This document shows, piece by piece, positions 27,373-36,647 of a DNA stretch of 64,000 nt. Position 1 is the stretch's first letter, and each line of letters opens with the position of its first letter. This stretch comes from Haloferax mucosum ATCC BAA-1512 (lineage in GTDB: Archaea; Halobacteriota; Halobacteria; Halobacteriales; Haloferacaceae). The position numbers and the translations under genes are program-made. The notes below the pieces were generated by a model that was given only the letters and a program-made list of their open reading frames with translations, was not told the origin of the DNA and ran no database searches. The stretch lies in the NCBI RefSeq assembly GCF_000337815.1, contig NZ_AOLN01000017.1:62001-126000 (forward strand). The letters run 5' to 3'.

Positions 27373-28605
27373 TTAGTTCGAGAACCAGTCTTTCGCCGTC
27401 GAAGCGAGAATCGAGAAGTCTTCGAGCTTCAACATCTGGAACATGGCGAGCGGGTTCCCGTCGTTCGCGGCGTTCAACCGCTCCTGTGGGATTCTGTGGA
27501 GGTCTTCGAGGAACGTGTCGTACCGCTCGTTGGACGCGCGGTAGAGCATCTCGGTCATGAACAGCCGGTTTTTCGCCTTGGGCGCGACGCGGTCGTGCCA
27601 GAGGCGGTCGTAGATAGCGAGTTCGGACGCGGAGGTGTCGCGCTCGCTGTGGGTGAGCACGCGGTCTGCGGTCGCGGCCGCGACCCGGCCGGAGCGCATG
27701 CACTTGTCGATGCCCTCGCCCCACAGTGGGTCCACGGTCGGGACGGTGTCACCGATAGCCATGAAGTTATCCGTGCTCATGCTTCCGGGCAGTTGGATGT
27801 GCGCCGAGCCGCGGTGTTGTTTGCCTGCGATACGCGATGCGTTCTCGAAGCGCGGGTCGGTGTCAACCCAGTACTGGAGGTAGTCATCGACCGTAAACCC
27901 GGACCGGGCGTTCTGTCTGTGACCCTCGTTTTGGATGTAACAGACGCCAACTTTCGCGGTGTCCTCGCCGGTGTGGAAAATCCACGAGTAACCGCCGGGG
28001 GCCATGTTGTGGTCGAGACGAAGCATCATCGAATCGCGGAGGTCGGCGTAGCCGTCGGGGTTCAAATCGAGACCTTCGAACTCGTATTCGATGCCGATAG
28101 CCTGTTTTTTCCGTTTGAGGGTGCACACGTCGAGCGCCTTCGCAAGGGGCGCGCTCGGGCCGGTCGCGTCGATGATGATGTCGGCGTACACTTCTTCGTC
28201 GCCGTTGTACCGAACGCCGACGATTTCACCGCCTTCCATCACCGGCTTGGAGACGCGGGCGTCGAAGCGGTACTCCGCGCCGTCCGCTCTGGACTCGTCT
28301 ACCAACCAGTTTTTGAAGTCCGCGAACTCCAAGACGGCACCGGGTTGGTGTCGCTGGAAGTGGTTATTCGGCGACTCCAAGATGACGTCGTCGGTGAAGT
28401 TCATCACGACTTCGTCGGGGACGTTGAACGAAGCCATCGTGGACGGGAACGTCCCGGCGGTCGATTTGTTGCTCCGCGAGGGGAATTCGTCCTCGGACTC
28501 GGTTTCGAGAACGCAAACGTCGTAGCCGCGAGCCGCGAGGTCTCGTGCCGCTTGTCCACCCGCAGGACCCGCACCAGCGATAATCACGTCGTATGTATCT
28601 GTCAT
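27373..28605 (-). CDS. Geranylgeranyl reductase family flavoprotein
   Basis: A 410-aa FAD enzyme that saturates isoprenoid double bonds in archaeal lipids (digeranylgeranylglycerophospholipid reductase type). The Rossmann motif GAGPAGG is at residues 11-17, the GD motif region reads NFMAIGDTVPTVDPLWGEGI, and the family sequence HNMAPGGYSWIFHTG lies in the middle. ATG 28605 was chosen over an upstream ATG at 28653 because the nucleotide-binding strand begins there. Stands alone. Confidence 0.9.
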   Translation of the reverse strand: MTDTYDVIIAGAGPAGGQAARDLAARGYDVCVLETESEDEFPSRSNKSTAGTFPSTMASFNVPDEVVMNFTDDVILESPNNHFQRHQPGAVLEFADFKNWLVDESRADGAEYRFDARVSKPVMEGGEIVGVRYNGDEEVYADIIIDATGPSAPLAKALDVCTLKRKKQAIGIEYEFEGLDLNPDGYADLRDSMMLRLDHNMAPGGYSWIFHTGEDTAKVGVCYIQNEGHRQNARSGFTVDDYLQYWVDTDPRFENASRIAGKQHRGSAHIQLPGSMSTDNFMAIGDTVPTVDPLWGEGIDKCMRSGRVAAATADRVLTHSERDTSASELAIYDRLWHDRVAPKAKNRLFMTEMLYRASNERYDTFLEDLHRIPQERLNAANDGNPLAMFQMLKLEDFSILASTAKDWFSN

Positions 28606-28908
28606 TGTAAAGTAGGCATCACCGGTAGTCTTGTTCGTACACGCGTTACCCACCCTTTCTGAAACAAGCGTGTAATCTGCTTTGGTTTTGGACGGTCACC
28701 GATGCCGACTCGTGCGCCGATAGTATAGGAGTGTTTACAACTTCGTACACAGCCCATCGCATGACGACGTTCGACCGAGCGTGTACAGACGTACAATCGC
28801 TACTACAGTTCTCCCAGAAGCAACAAAATAGAGGAGAGATAGAACGACACGGGTCCTAACACAACGAGTGAGTGAAGCGCGGGGACGATGCGGTCGCAGA
28901 GAACAGAC
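28606..28908. other. 303-bp region upstream of the reductase, no gene
   Basis: Lower-GC stretch holding the reductase promoter on the minus strand; no convincing reading frame or repeat seen. Confidence 0.5.
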
Positions 28909-29220
28909 CTACGGCTCCGGAATGCGCCGCACCTGAAACTCGCGGTAACCGCCGTAGGCGGCTTCGAGCGCGCCGAGCCACCAGTTCCAGCGCGTCGCGG
29001 GACCGCCTTCGGGCGCGTCGCGCATGTTCCGGACGATTTCGTCTTCCGTCAGCGGTGCGCCGCGGTCGCGTTTAGCTTGTTCCGAATCGACGAGGTCGCG
29101 GGCTTGTCGCGCGACGACCTGTCGCTCGGCCTCCGTGCCGCCGAACTCGACGAGGGCGTCCCGAAACGACTCCTCGTCGAACGAGGTGTGAGGGCTGTCG
29201 TTCCGATCAGTGGGGATCAC
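28909..29220 (-). CDS. Conserved small haloarchaeal protein
   Basis: A 103-aa acidic protein with an N-terminal helical half (FDEESFRDALVEFGGTEAERQVVARQARDL) and RWNWWLGALEAAYGGYREF near the C-terminus. No recognised domain. GTG start at 29218-29220. Unlinked to the genes on either side by more than 260 bp upstream. Confidence 0.7.
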   Translation of the reverse strand: MIPTDRNDSPHTSFDEESFRDALVEFGGTEAERQVVARQARDLVDSEQAKRDRGAPLTEDEIVRNMRDAPEGGPATRWNWWLGALEAAYGGYREFQVRRIPEP

Positions 29221-29481
29221 ACGCTACCTACGGGTGCTGTCACAAAGAAGGGCTCGGCCGATTGATTCGGTTGTGCTAGCGTCGAATCTGTCGATATCGG
29301 CGCCTTCGACGGCTTATTCTGCTTCCTCGGTTGGCCGTTCTGGCTGTGTGATTGTCCGTAGTACACGGTCGTCTTGACTGCCTGACCGTCCGCATCGGTT
29401 GGTCGTTCGAACTGCTTGACTACCGCATTGCCTGACCGTCCGCAGTTCCTGGCTGTTGGTACCCCGTTGCCGACCGCACTG

Positions 29482-30642
29482 TTATTCGTTCCACCACTCG
29501 CTTCGACGCTCGCTGTACGTGGCGTTTCGGAACGGGTCGGGTTTGTCCTCGTCGTCCTCCGCGCCGAGATAGTGGGCGAACCAGTAGCCGACGTGCCACC
29601 CGACGGCGTCGGTATCGAGGTCAACGAGGACGATTCGGAGGCCGCCGTAGGTCTCAAGTGCTCCGTCCCCGTCGGGGTCGTAGCCGCTCGCGGCGGCACA
29701 CGAGGCCGCCCCCCGCACACACGGTGAGGTCTCGGCGAACGAGATTCTGACTTCCGCCTCATCAGGGTCGGAAACGTAGGTGAACGTGACGTTGTCGGGC
29801 ATTCCGGGCGCGCCGTCAGTGTAGTAGTCGAGCGCGTTCCGAACCTGGTCGCGTGCCGCGTCGGTGTCGGCCGCGCCCGTGTCGTTCACATAGACGGTAA
29901 ACGAGGAGTCGTCCCACGGGAACGCCTTGTCGGTGGCGTTCGTCCGCGGAAGCGTGTAGAGGATGCTCGTCGCGTTCATGAGTTCGGCGGGTTCGTCGTC
30001 GTGGTCGAGACCGAGCGTGTGACCCAGTTCGTGTTCGATGACCTCGGCCGTCGAACGGTCGCCGAATCCGGTTCGGACGTAGACGGTTTCCGGTCGGTCG
30101 ATTTGTCTGCGGTCGGTGATGTACGGCGCACAGCCGGCGGCGTCGGCCTGTCCGCTACACTCCGGGATGTCGTCGGAAAAGCGAACCACGAGGTCCGGGT
30201 TTCGGGCGTCGGCATCGACTTCGTAGTCGATTTCGTAGCCGAGATACCGCGCGTCGTTTGCCTCCCAGAACGCCGCCGCCTCGCTCACGAGCGACGCGTA
30301 CTCTCGGTCGTCGCCCTCGGGGACTTCTACGGCTATGACGACCGGGTCGGACCCCCACGGCCCGAAGCCAGACGCTGGCGTGGTCGTTGGCGTCGGTTCG
30401 GGCGTTGGTGCTGGCGTCGTCGGCTCCGGCGTTGTCGTCGGCGCTGGCGTAGCAGTCGTCGGCGCTGGCGGTGTGTCCTGCGCCGTAGTCGTCGGCTCGG
30501 CCGTCGCGGTGGCAGGCGTCTGTCCCTCCGCTGTCGTCGGCGTTGCTGTCGTAGTCGTCCGCCCATCTTCGGTCGGGGAAAGCGGCGCGGTACAGCCGGC
30601 GAGAACCACGAGGAGGACGACGAAAACCGAGACGCCACGCAT
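29482..30642 (-). CDS. Secreted lipoprotein zinc metalloprotease (metzincin, matrixin-like)
   Basis: A 386-aa lipoprotein. Signal peptide ends in the lipobox VLAGC with lipidated Cys17. A Thr/Pro/Ala-rich linker (residues about 25-90) would act as an O-glycosylated stalk. The catalytic motif is IEHELGHTLGLDHDDE, the metzincin HExxHxxGxxH, followed by MNATSILY, which may contain the Met-turn. Likely active at the cell surface. Start CAT at 30640-30642; it precedes the RNase P RNA gene on the same strand. Confidence 0.9.
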   Translation of the reverse strand: MRGVSVFVVLLVVLAGCTAPLSPTEDGRTTTTATPTTAEGQTPATATAEPTTTAQDTPPAPTTATPAPTTTPEPTTPAPTPEPTPTTTPASGFGPWGSDPVVIAVEVPEGDDREYASLVSEAAAFWEANDARYLGYEIDYEVDADARNPDLVVRFSDDIPECSGQADAAGCAPYITDRRQIDRPETVYVRTGFGDRSTAEVIEHELGHTLGLDHDDEPAELMNATSILYTLPRTNATDKAFPWDDSSFTVYVNDTGAADTDAARDQVRNALDYYTDGAPGMPDNVTFTYVSDPDEAEVRISFAETSPCVRGAASCAAASGYDPDGDGALETYGGLRIVLVDLDTDAVGWHVGYWFAHYLGAEDDEDKPDPFRNATYSERRSEWWNE

Positions 30643-30806
30643 ACTATTTGAGGGGCGACGAATCGGTAAGAAGGTTTGTTCGCGGGAGTCGAAGCGGCGT
30701 GAGAGTGAGACCAGCCGTGAAGATAGACCCAGCCGTGGAGTGTAAGAGTGAGAACAAACGCGAGCGTCTCGAACCGCGAGTGCGGCGGCTCGACGATTGA
30801 AAGCGG

Positions 30807-31241
30807 CTGAGAGGAGTAAGCCCCCTTCTGTTCGTCCCAGCATTCGGCTTAGCGTCCGCGTCCTTCTCGGGGCGAACCCCGAGGGCACGCCGGGCGAACC
30901 CGACGCGCCGTCCGAACTACCTTCGCGGCGCGGACTTGCACCGGTGAGGATTCGCCGTTCCACCCATTCTCGACCGTCCATCCTCTGCGGGTTATCTCCC
31001 TCCCCTTACGGGTCGGTTCGCGCGCGGACGGCGAAACCGTCCGCGCCGGCGACGGCGGAGCCGTCGCGCGCGCATCATCGGTCGGGTCGAGCGGTCTCGT
31101 TTCTGTTCCAGCGCCAGCCGTCTCCGACTCCGGGCTTGCGCCCGGTCACCTGTTCAGACGGTGGGGGGACTTTCCTCATACCCGAAACCGGGCACGGGAA
31201 CTGGGCTCTCTCTGCCGACGTACTCTAGCCCCGTCCCTCAG
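30807..31241 (-). ncRNA. rnpB: RNase P RNA
   Basis: About 435 nt, minus strand. CR-I GAGGAAAGTCC is at 31167-31177, and CR-V includes ACAGAA at 30826-30831 followed by GGGGGCTTA. P1 can be formed by CTGAGGG (31241-31235) with CTCTCAG (30813-30807). Strong additional hairpins (for example the CCCGGGTTTCGGG-type P3-like arms near 31180) are present. The length matches haloarchaeal RNase P RNA; the 5' and 3' ends are set by P1. Confidence 0.95.
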
Positions 31242-31366
31242 ATAAGCGGTTCGATTACCCCAGTCGAACGCGAGGTTTTCGACCTGTTAGATACTGGTTA
31301 ATTTACGTAACAGCTGAATAACAGTCGAGGGAAGCGTTGAAGTCACCGTGGAACTTGAATGGTAAT

Positions 31367-31969
31367 ATGTCCGAGGCGCAGACCGTACACCTCACCTACG
31401 AGGATGGGGCGCGGGCGGTCGAACTAGCGCGGGAATCCGTCGAATCGTACGTTCTTCATGGGCAGAGAGAACAACCGGGCAGTATGCGGGACGCATTCTA
31501 CGCACGAACTGGGGCGTTCGTGCGCGTCAAATCGACACGGGGGCGTGGGCGACTTCGCGGATGCGCGGGGGCCTATCGCGGCAAAGACCAACTCGGTCAC
31601 GCCATCGTCGATGCGGCCATCAAAGCCGCGTCTGGCGACTCGTGTCAAACAGAAATCGAAGCACCCGAACTCCCGAACCTGAATATCTCCGTTTGTATCG
31701 TCAACGAATACACGTTGACGAACGACCCACTTTCTGACATCGAACTCGGAAAACACGGGGTCGCCATCGACGCCGGCGGAGAACACGGCTGGATGTACCC
31801 AACGATTCCGGTCGAACTCGGCTGGTCCAAAGAACAGTTCCTGACGAACGCCTGCCGAAAGGCCGGTCTGTCGCCGCTTGCGTGGCAGAAAGAAGATACG
31901 ATGATTACGCTCTTCGAGGGGCAAGTGTTCCGCGAGCGCGAAGACGGCGGGAGCGTCGAAGCGCTGTAG
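31367..31969 (+). CDS. AMMECR1-domain protein
   Basis: A 200-aa protein, MSEAQTVHLTYEDG at the start, with the conserved RGCAGAYRG motif (residues about 65-73), WSKEQFLTNACRKAGLSPLAWQ and other AMMECR1/TIGR00296 features. The family is near universal in archaea and eukaryotes with no settled biochemical role. ATG 31367 was chosen over 31337. It is divergent from rnpB. Confidence 0.93.
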   Translation: MSEAQTVHLTYEDGARAVELARESVESYVLHGQREQPGSMRDAFYARTGAFVRVKSTRGRGRLRGCAGAYRGKDQLGHAIVDAAIKAASGDSCQTEIEAPELPNLNISVCIVNEYTLTNDPLSDIELGKHGVAIDAGGEHGWMYPTIPVELGWSKEQFLTNACRKAGLSPLAWQKEDTMITLFEGQVFREREDGGSVEAL

Positions 31970-32176
31970 CCCGGCGACGAGAAGAGCGACTCCTTCATGC
32001 GACCATCGTCACACGCCCAGAGAGGCGTCGCTCTGTCCGCCACAGTTCGAATGAAGGGCGGTGGTGAAAGTGAGAGGTGAGAGGTGGGGGATGAAGTGAG
32101 AAGTATGAGTAGAGTAGTTTCAGAGAGCAGAGCGCGTAGAAAGCGAACGGAGTGAGGAAAAAGCGGCGAACGTCCG

Positions 32177-33328
32177 TTACTCGGCTCCGAACCCGACGTT
32201 CGCGGCGTCCTCGCGCGCCCTCGCCGCGGCCGCGTCGAGGTCGAAGTCGCGGACGACTTCGCCGTCACGAATCAGCGGTTCGAGCAGTGGTTCGCCGTCG
32301 GCCGGTGCGTCTGTGCCGCGGAGACCGACGTGGTGGCCGCCGTCTTCGGTTCGGTAGACCGCTTTGACGCCCGAGAGTTTCCCACGCTTCGCCGCTGGTT
32401 CACCGTCTACTTCGACGATGTCGAGCGCGAAATCGACCGGGTTGGCGTTCGAGATGTAACCGCCGACGCCGAACCCTTCGACGACGTCGCGGAGAGTTCG
32501 AAGTTCGGTCGGGCCGAGACCGCCGCTCACGAAGATGCCGACATCCTCGTGGCCGCGGGCGTCCAGTTCCCAGCGAACCTCGCGGACGATGTGGCGGAAG
32601 TCGCCACGCCGAGACGAGGTGGTGTCGAGACGGACGCTATCGAGGCGGTCGCCGAGCGTTTCGACCGCGAGGAGGACTTCTTCGGTCTCGTCGCCGTAGG
32701 TGTCACAGAGCGTAACGCGAGGCACGTCCTCCGGAACCGCCTCGTCGAACGCCTGAAACGCCTCGGCTTGGTTGCCGCGGCCGAAGGAGATGAGAAGCGC
32801 GTGCGGCATCGTCCCCGAGGCTTCCTTGCCGAGAATTTCGCCGGCGGCGACGTGCGAAAAGCCGTCGAGACCGGCGACGAGCGCGCTCCGTTCGACCATC
32901 GCGGCAATCGAGGGGTGAACGTGGCGCGCGCCGAACGAAAACACCGTCGAGTCGGGGGCGGCGGTTCGGGTTTCGAGCGCGGCCGTGGCACAGCCGGACG
33001 CGTGCGAGAGGAAGCCGAGAAGAGAGGTCTCAAACCGGGCGAATTCGAGGTAGTCGCCCTCGATTCGCATCACCGGACCGCCGTCGAACAGGAGGCCCTC
33101 GCGCATGGCGTCAACGTCGATGTCGCGCCCGGAGAGGAGCGCCGCGGCGTCTTTCACACCAGCGAACACCTCGTAGTTCCCGTCCGGGAACTGGTCCGCC
33201 GTCACCTCGGCGACGACGCGAGGGTTCCGCCCCGCGTGCTTGAGAGTGGCCTCGGTCCGCTGGAAGTAGGCGTCGGTCGCAACGCCCTCACGGATGGCTT
33301 CGGGACCGACGATGTCGAATTCGCTCAT
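32177..33328 (-). CDS. pncB: Nicotinate phosphoribosyltransferase
   Basis: Forms nicotinate mononucleotide from nicotinate and PRPP in NAD salvage. The 383-aa protein has FSFGARHVHP, the conserved HVAAGEILGKEASGTMPHALL region, SVRLDTTSSRRGDFRHIVREVRW and VFVSGGLGP-type C-terminal phosphate-binding signature IFVSGGLGPTEL. Length fits archaeal NAPRTase. A nicotinamidase-like gene lies 3.3 kb away. Promoter TATA (tgtataatcg) at 33361-33370 is about 35 bp upstream. Confidence 0.93.
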   Translation of the reverse strand: MSEFDIVGPEAIREGVATDAYFQRTEATLKHAGRNPRVVAEVTADQFPDGNYEVFAGVKDAAALLSGRDIDVDAMREGLLFDGGPVMRIEGDYLEFARFETSLLGFLSHASGCATAALETRTAAPDSTVFSFGARHVHPSIAAMVERSALVAGLDGFSHVAAGEILGKEASGTMPHALLISFGRGNQAEAFQAFDEAVPEDVPRVTLCDTYGDETEEVLLAVETLGDRLDSVRLDTTSSRRGDFRHIVREVRWELDARGHEDVGIFVSGGLGPTELRTLRDVVEGFGVGGYISNANPVDFALDIVEVDGEPAAKRGKLSGVKAVYRTEDGGHHVGLRGTDAPADGEPLLEPLIRDGEVVRDFDLDAAAARAREDAANVGFGAE

Positions 33329-33360
33329 TGCCCGAGGTTCCGCCCGCCCGATGAAAAAGG

Positions 33361-33370
33361 TGTATAATCG
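33361..33370 (-). promoter_or_regulatory. TATA-like element for nicotinate phosphoribosyltransferase
   Basis: tgtataatcg, reading gattataca on the minus strand, about 35 bp before the start at 33328. Confidence 0.45.
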
Positions 33371-33600
33371 TTTGCTAACGTCGAAGAGAGATGGTCTTCA
33401 ACAGGCCGTGCCGGCCCGGTCAGCAAACGAGAACGTCGGGAGGATAGGGCGTGGGAGAAAGCGAGTCGTACGGGACCACCGTGACATCCTCGGAGGCGTC
33501 GTCTACCGGGAACCGATCAAACGAGCGCGAGGGCGACGAGAGCGAACAGCCCGGTTCGACGAGACGGACGCAGAACTGTCAGGTTTGAGCTAAGTATCTT

Positions 33601-35013
33601 CTACTCCCGCGCGTGTACGTCGTCCAGTTCTTCGACCGTCGGCGCGTTCACGATAGTCACTGTCTCACCCCGTCGGGTCACGCGGTAGGCGTCGGCGAAG
33701 GGACCGTCATCGACGACGTAGGTGTCTTCCGCGACCAGTCGTGCGCCGAGTCTGAGTTTGAGCGTTCGGGTCAGATACGCCGACTCGAACTGTCTGGCGT
33801 CCGTTTCCGTGTCCCAGACCGTCTTCCAGACGTAGCCGCGGGCGTGGGGGTTCGAATCGGCTTCGGCGTCCGAGGCCGGGCGGTACGGGACCACGAGGTC
33901 GCCGGACCATCCCGTGGCGGGGCCGGCGGTATAGTTGTACGCGGAGTACGCTCCGGGGTCGTCTCGAAGCTTGTCGCGGTCGATAGCCCTATGCTTCCAG
34001 AACATCGTGAAGATGGACGCTTCGCCGACTGTATCACCCACCGGGTCGGTGTCGTATCGCGTCCACGCGGCGGACGACCGGTCTTCGATAGTCACCTCGA
34101 CCGGCTTCTCGTCGGGGTAGTCCCTCGGGTGGAGAATCTGCTCTGTCGAGACTGGCCGGTCTGCGTAGGCGTCGTTGACCGCGGCCCAACCCCCGCGCTC
34201 GCGGAGCGTGTAGACGAACGTCGGTCCCTCGCTGTAGGGCGTGTAGATGGTCAAAAAGACCGGATAGTCAACAGCGCCACTGCCGGACCCGCTTCCACCC
34301 GGGCGGGGAACGCACTCCCAATCGGCGGCACATCGCTCCTCGTAGAGGCGGTCAACGTAGCGAGCGTCGCCTTCGACGAGACCGTTTTCGGCGAGTTGTC
34401 CGTCCTGCGTGGGTGGCGTCTCGTCGAGTCCGAACTGCTGGTCTTGCAACGCGTGGTGGAGTTCGTGAGCGAGCGTCCGGCGGTTGATAGTCGGCGACTC
34501 GCCGTTGCTGATGAGAACGATTCGGTCCTCCGAAGGCGAGTAGTAGCCGAGGACCGACCCGCCGTAGAGTTCGTCGAACACGTCTTCGATGGTGCGGTCT
34601 TCGCCGACCAACAGGAGGGCTTCCCACACTTGGTCGTTCCAGTCGGCGTAGAACGGGTCCGACTCGTCTTCGGATTGATTGCGGTACTCGGCGCGGGAGA
34701 TGACCTCGACCGGAACTGGTTCTGTGAACTCCAGTTCGCGGATGACCTCGACGCGCGCCATCGTGCGGGCGACGAACGCCTCGCGCTCTGTCGCGTTCAG
34801 GCCGTCAGACTGGTTGACCGCGATAGACTCATTGTGCCAGTAGCCGGCCTCCCAGCCGAGTCTGTCGGTCGGCGGGTCGGCGGGCCACGACCAGTCTGCG
34901 GACCCGTCTGCGGTCGAATCCGCGTCTGCATCCGGGTTTGCGACCGGTGCGGCGCACCCGGCGACGACGAGCAAGAGCGCGGAAAAGAGCGCGGCGAGTC
35001 GAGGGCGATGCAT
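33601..35013 (-). CDS. Hvo_1808-family surface lipoprotein with HExxH motif
   Basis: A 470-aa lipoprotein. The lipobox ends at Cys20 (VVAGC) and is followed by an Asp/Ala-rich linker. It contains HELHH at residues 183-187 (LAHELHHALQDQ), a zinc-metalloprotease-type motif, and GYWHNESIAVNQSDGLNATEREAFVARTMARVE before it. It is a paralogue of the gene immediately upstream. Proteolytic activity is not shown for this family as far as I know; the motif is only suggestive. Confidence 0.88.
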   Translation of the reverse strand: MHRPRLAALFSALLLVVAGCAAPVANPDADADSTADGSADWSWPADPPTDRLGWEAGYWHNESIAVNQSDGLNATEREAFVARTMARVEVIRELEFTEPVPVEVISRAEYRNQSEDESDPFYADWNDQVWEALLLVGEDRTIEDVFDELYGGSVLGYYSPSEDRIVLISNGESPTINRRTLAHELHHALQDQQFGLDETPPTQDGQLAENGLVEGDARYVDRLYEERCAADWECVPRPGGSGSGSGAVDYPVFLTIYTPYSEGPTFVYTLRERGGWAAVNDAYADRPVSTEQILHPRDYPDEKPVEVTIEDRSSAAWTRYDTDPVGDTVGEASIFTMFWKHRAIDRDKLRDDPGAYSAYNYTAGPATGWSGDLVVPYRPASDAEADSNPHARGYVWKTVWDTETDARQFESAYLTRTLKLRLGARLVAEDTYVVDDGPFADAYRVTRRGETVTIVNAPTVEELDDVHARE

Positions 35014-35074
35014 AGAAGAGAGTGGTGCGGCGACGGAAAAAGCGTCACGGAGGGTTGGGTGGGTCGCAGAGCGC

Positions 35075-36532
35075 TCAGGAGGCGAGACTCGGCCGAATCT
35101 CGTTGACGTCGGCGGGCGTTGGCCCGTTGACGATGACGACGCGGTCACCTGTGCGGACGACCCGGAAGGCGTCGTTGAACTCGCCGTCTTCGATGACGTG
35201 GATGTCGCCTGCCTGTGTTTCGGCCCCGTTCGCGTCGAGGATGTTCTCGTACGCGTCAGTGAACTCGCGGGCGTCGCCCCCCGAGTCCCACTTGGTCACC
35301 CAGACGTAGCCGTATTCGGATTCCGACCCGTCCTCGTTTCGGTACGGGAAGAGGCGGTCGTTACCCCAGCCACTCGACGGGACCGCCTCGTAGTTGTAGG
35401 TGTCGTAGGACGAGTCGGTGTCCGTGACGGACCGCACGCGGACGGTGCGTGCGCCGCTCTCTCTGGCCTGATACCAGAACATGGAGAACATCGACGCCTC
35501 ACCGACCGTGTCGGAACCATCGACGCCGAACTCGGGGAAGGTCGTCCAGCCGTTCGTCCCCTCGTCTTCGAATTCGATCGGTTTCGGCGTGTCGTTGGTC
35601 AGGTGAATCGTCTGCTCGGTGGAGACCGGCGGGTTTCTGAGCGCGTCGTTGACGGTCTCCCAGCCGCCCCGTTCGTACAGGTCGTTGGCGTACACCGGCC
35701 CGTCGGAGTACGGTTGGAAAATGGTGAGCAGGATGCCGAAGTTCGGTCCACCGCCGGAACCGGAGCCACCGGAACCGCCCGCAGAGGGCGTGGCAACACA
35801 CTCCCAGTTGCCGGCGTCGCACTGTTCGACGTACCGCAGTTCGACGAGTTTCGCGTCGCCTTCGACGATGCCATCGGTAGCGAGGTCTGCATCTTGGGTT
35901 TTCCCGCGGTAGCGCCGGTCAGTCAGGTCGAAATGCTGGTCCTGAAGCGCGTGGTGCAGTTCGTGAATCAGAGTCGCGTTGTCGATTGTCGGCGCGCCGG
36001 TCGAGTCGGTGACAATCTTGATTTCGTCGTCCGACGGGGAGTAAAAGCCAGCGACGGAACTACCGGTTGTCTCGGAGATCGCGTCGGAACTGCCTTCGGA
36101 CTCGCCGGTGATAAAGAGTGCTTCCCACACTTGGTCGTTCCAGCGGTTGTACTCGGAGTTCGAAGCTCCCGAGCCACCGGCGTTGCCGCTCCGATACTCC
36201 TCGCGGGAGATGACCTCGACCGGGACCGACTCTTGGAATTCGAGTTCGCGCACGGCTTCGACGCGGGCCATCGCACGGCTGACGTAGGCGTCGAGTTCGG
36301 TGTCGTTCAGGCCGTCAGACTGATCGACCGCGATGGATTCGTCGTACCAGTAGCCGTCTTCCCACCCGAGCACGTCTTCGTCGGGGTCGTCGAATCCGGT
36401 TCGGTCAGGGTCAGGTGTTAAAGCGGGTGCCGTGTCGCCGTCACCCGCACCGGGAATCGCCGTTGGAGCGGCGCACCCGGCGAGAACCAGGAGAACAGCA
36501 ACGAAAACGGCACGGAGACCAATCGTTCGCAT
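35075..36532 (-). CDS. Hvo_1808-family surface lipoprotein with HExxH motif
   Basis: A 485-aa lipoprotein with signal and lipobox ending at Cys20 (VLAGC). Same domain organisation as the next gene downstream, including GYWYDESIAVDQSDGLNDTELDAYVSRAMARVE and HELHH at 190-194 (LIHELHHALQDQ). The pair is a tandem duplication 61 bp apart that has diverged substantially. The stretch GGSGGSGSGGGP in the middle is a flexible linker. Confidence 0.88.
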   Translation of the reverse strand: MRTIGLRAVFVAVLLVLAGCAAPTAIPGAGDGDTAPALTPDPDRTGFDDPDEDVLGWEDGYWYDESIAVDQSDGLNDTELDAYVSRAMARVEAVRELEFQESVPVEVISREEYRSGNAGGSGASNSEYNRWNDQVWEALFITGESEGSSDAISETTGSSVAGFYSPSDDEIKIVTDSTGAPTIDNATLIHELHHALQDQHFDLTDRRYRGKTQDADLATDGIVEGDAKLVELRYVEQCDAGNWECVATPSAGGSGGSGSGGGPNFGILLTIFQPYSDGPVYANDLYERGGWETVNDALRNPPVSTEQTIHLTNDTPKPIEFEDEGTNGWTTFPEFGVDGSDTVGEASMFSMFWYQARESGARTVRVRSVTDTDSSYDTYNYEAVPSSGWGNDRLFPYRNEDGSESEYGYVWVTKWDSGGDAREFTDAYENILDANGAETQAGDIHVIEDGEFNDAFRVVRTGDRVVIVNGPTPADVNEIRPSLAS

Positions 36533-36647
36533 ACCGTATGGTTAGGCTCCGGCGTGAAGTACTTGTTCGGTTTCCGCGTCGAAACGAGCGTCGAACCAAG
36601 AGGCGGCGCGCCGACCGCTTTTGGTCGTCCCGACGTAAGTATCCGGT

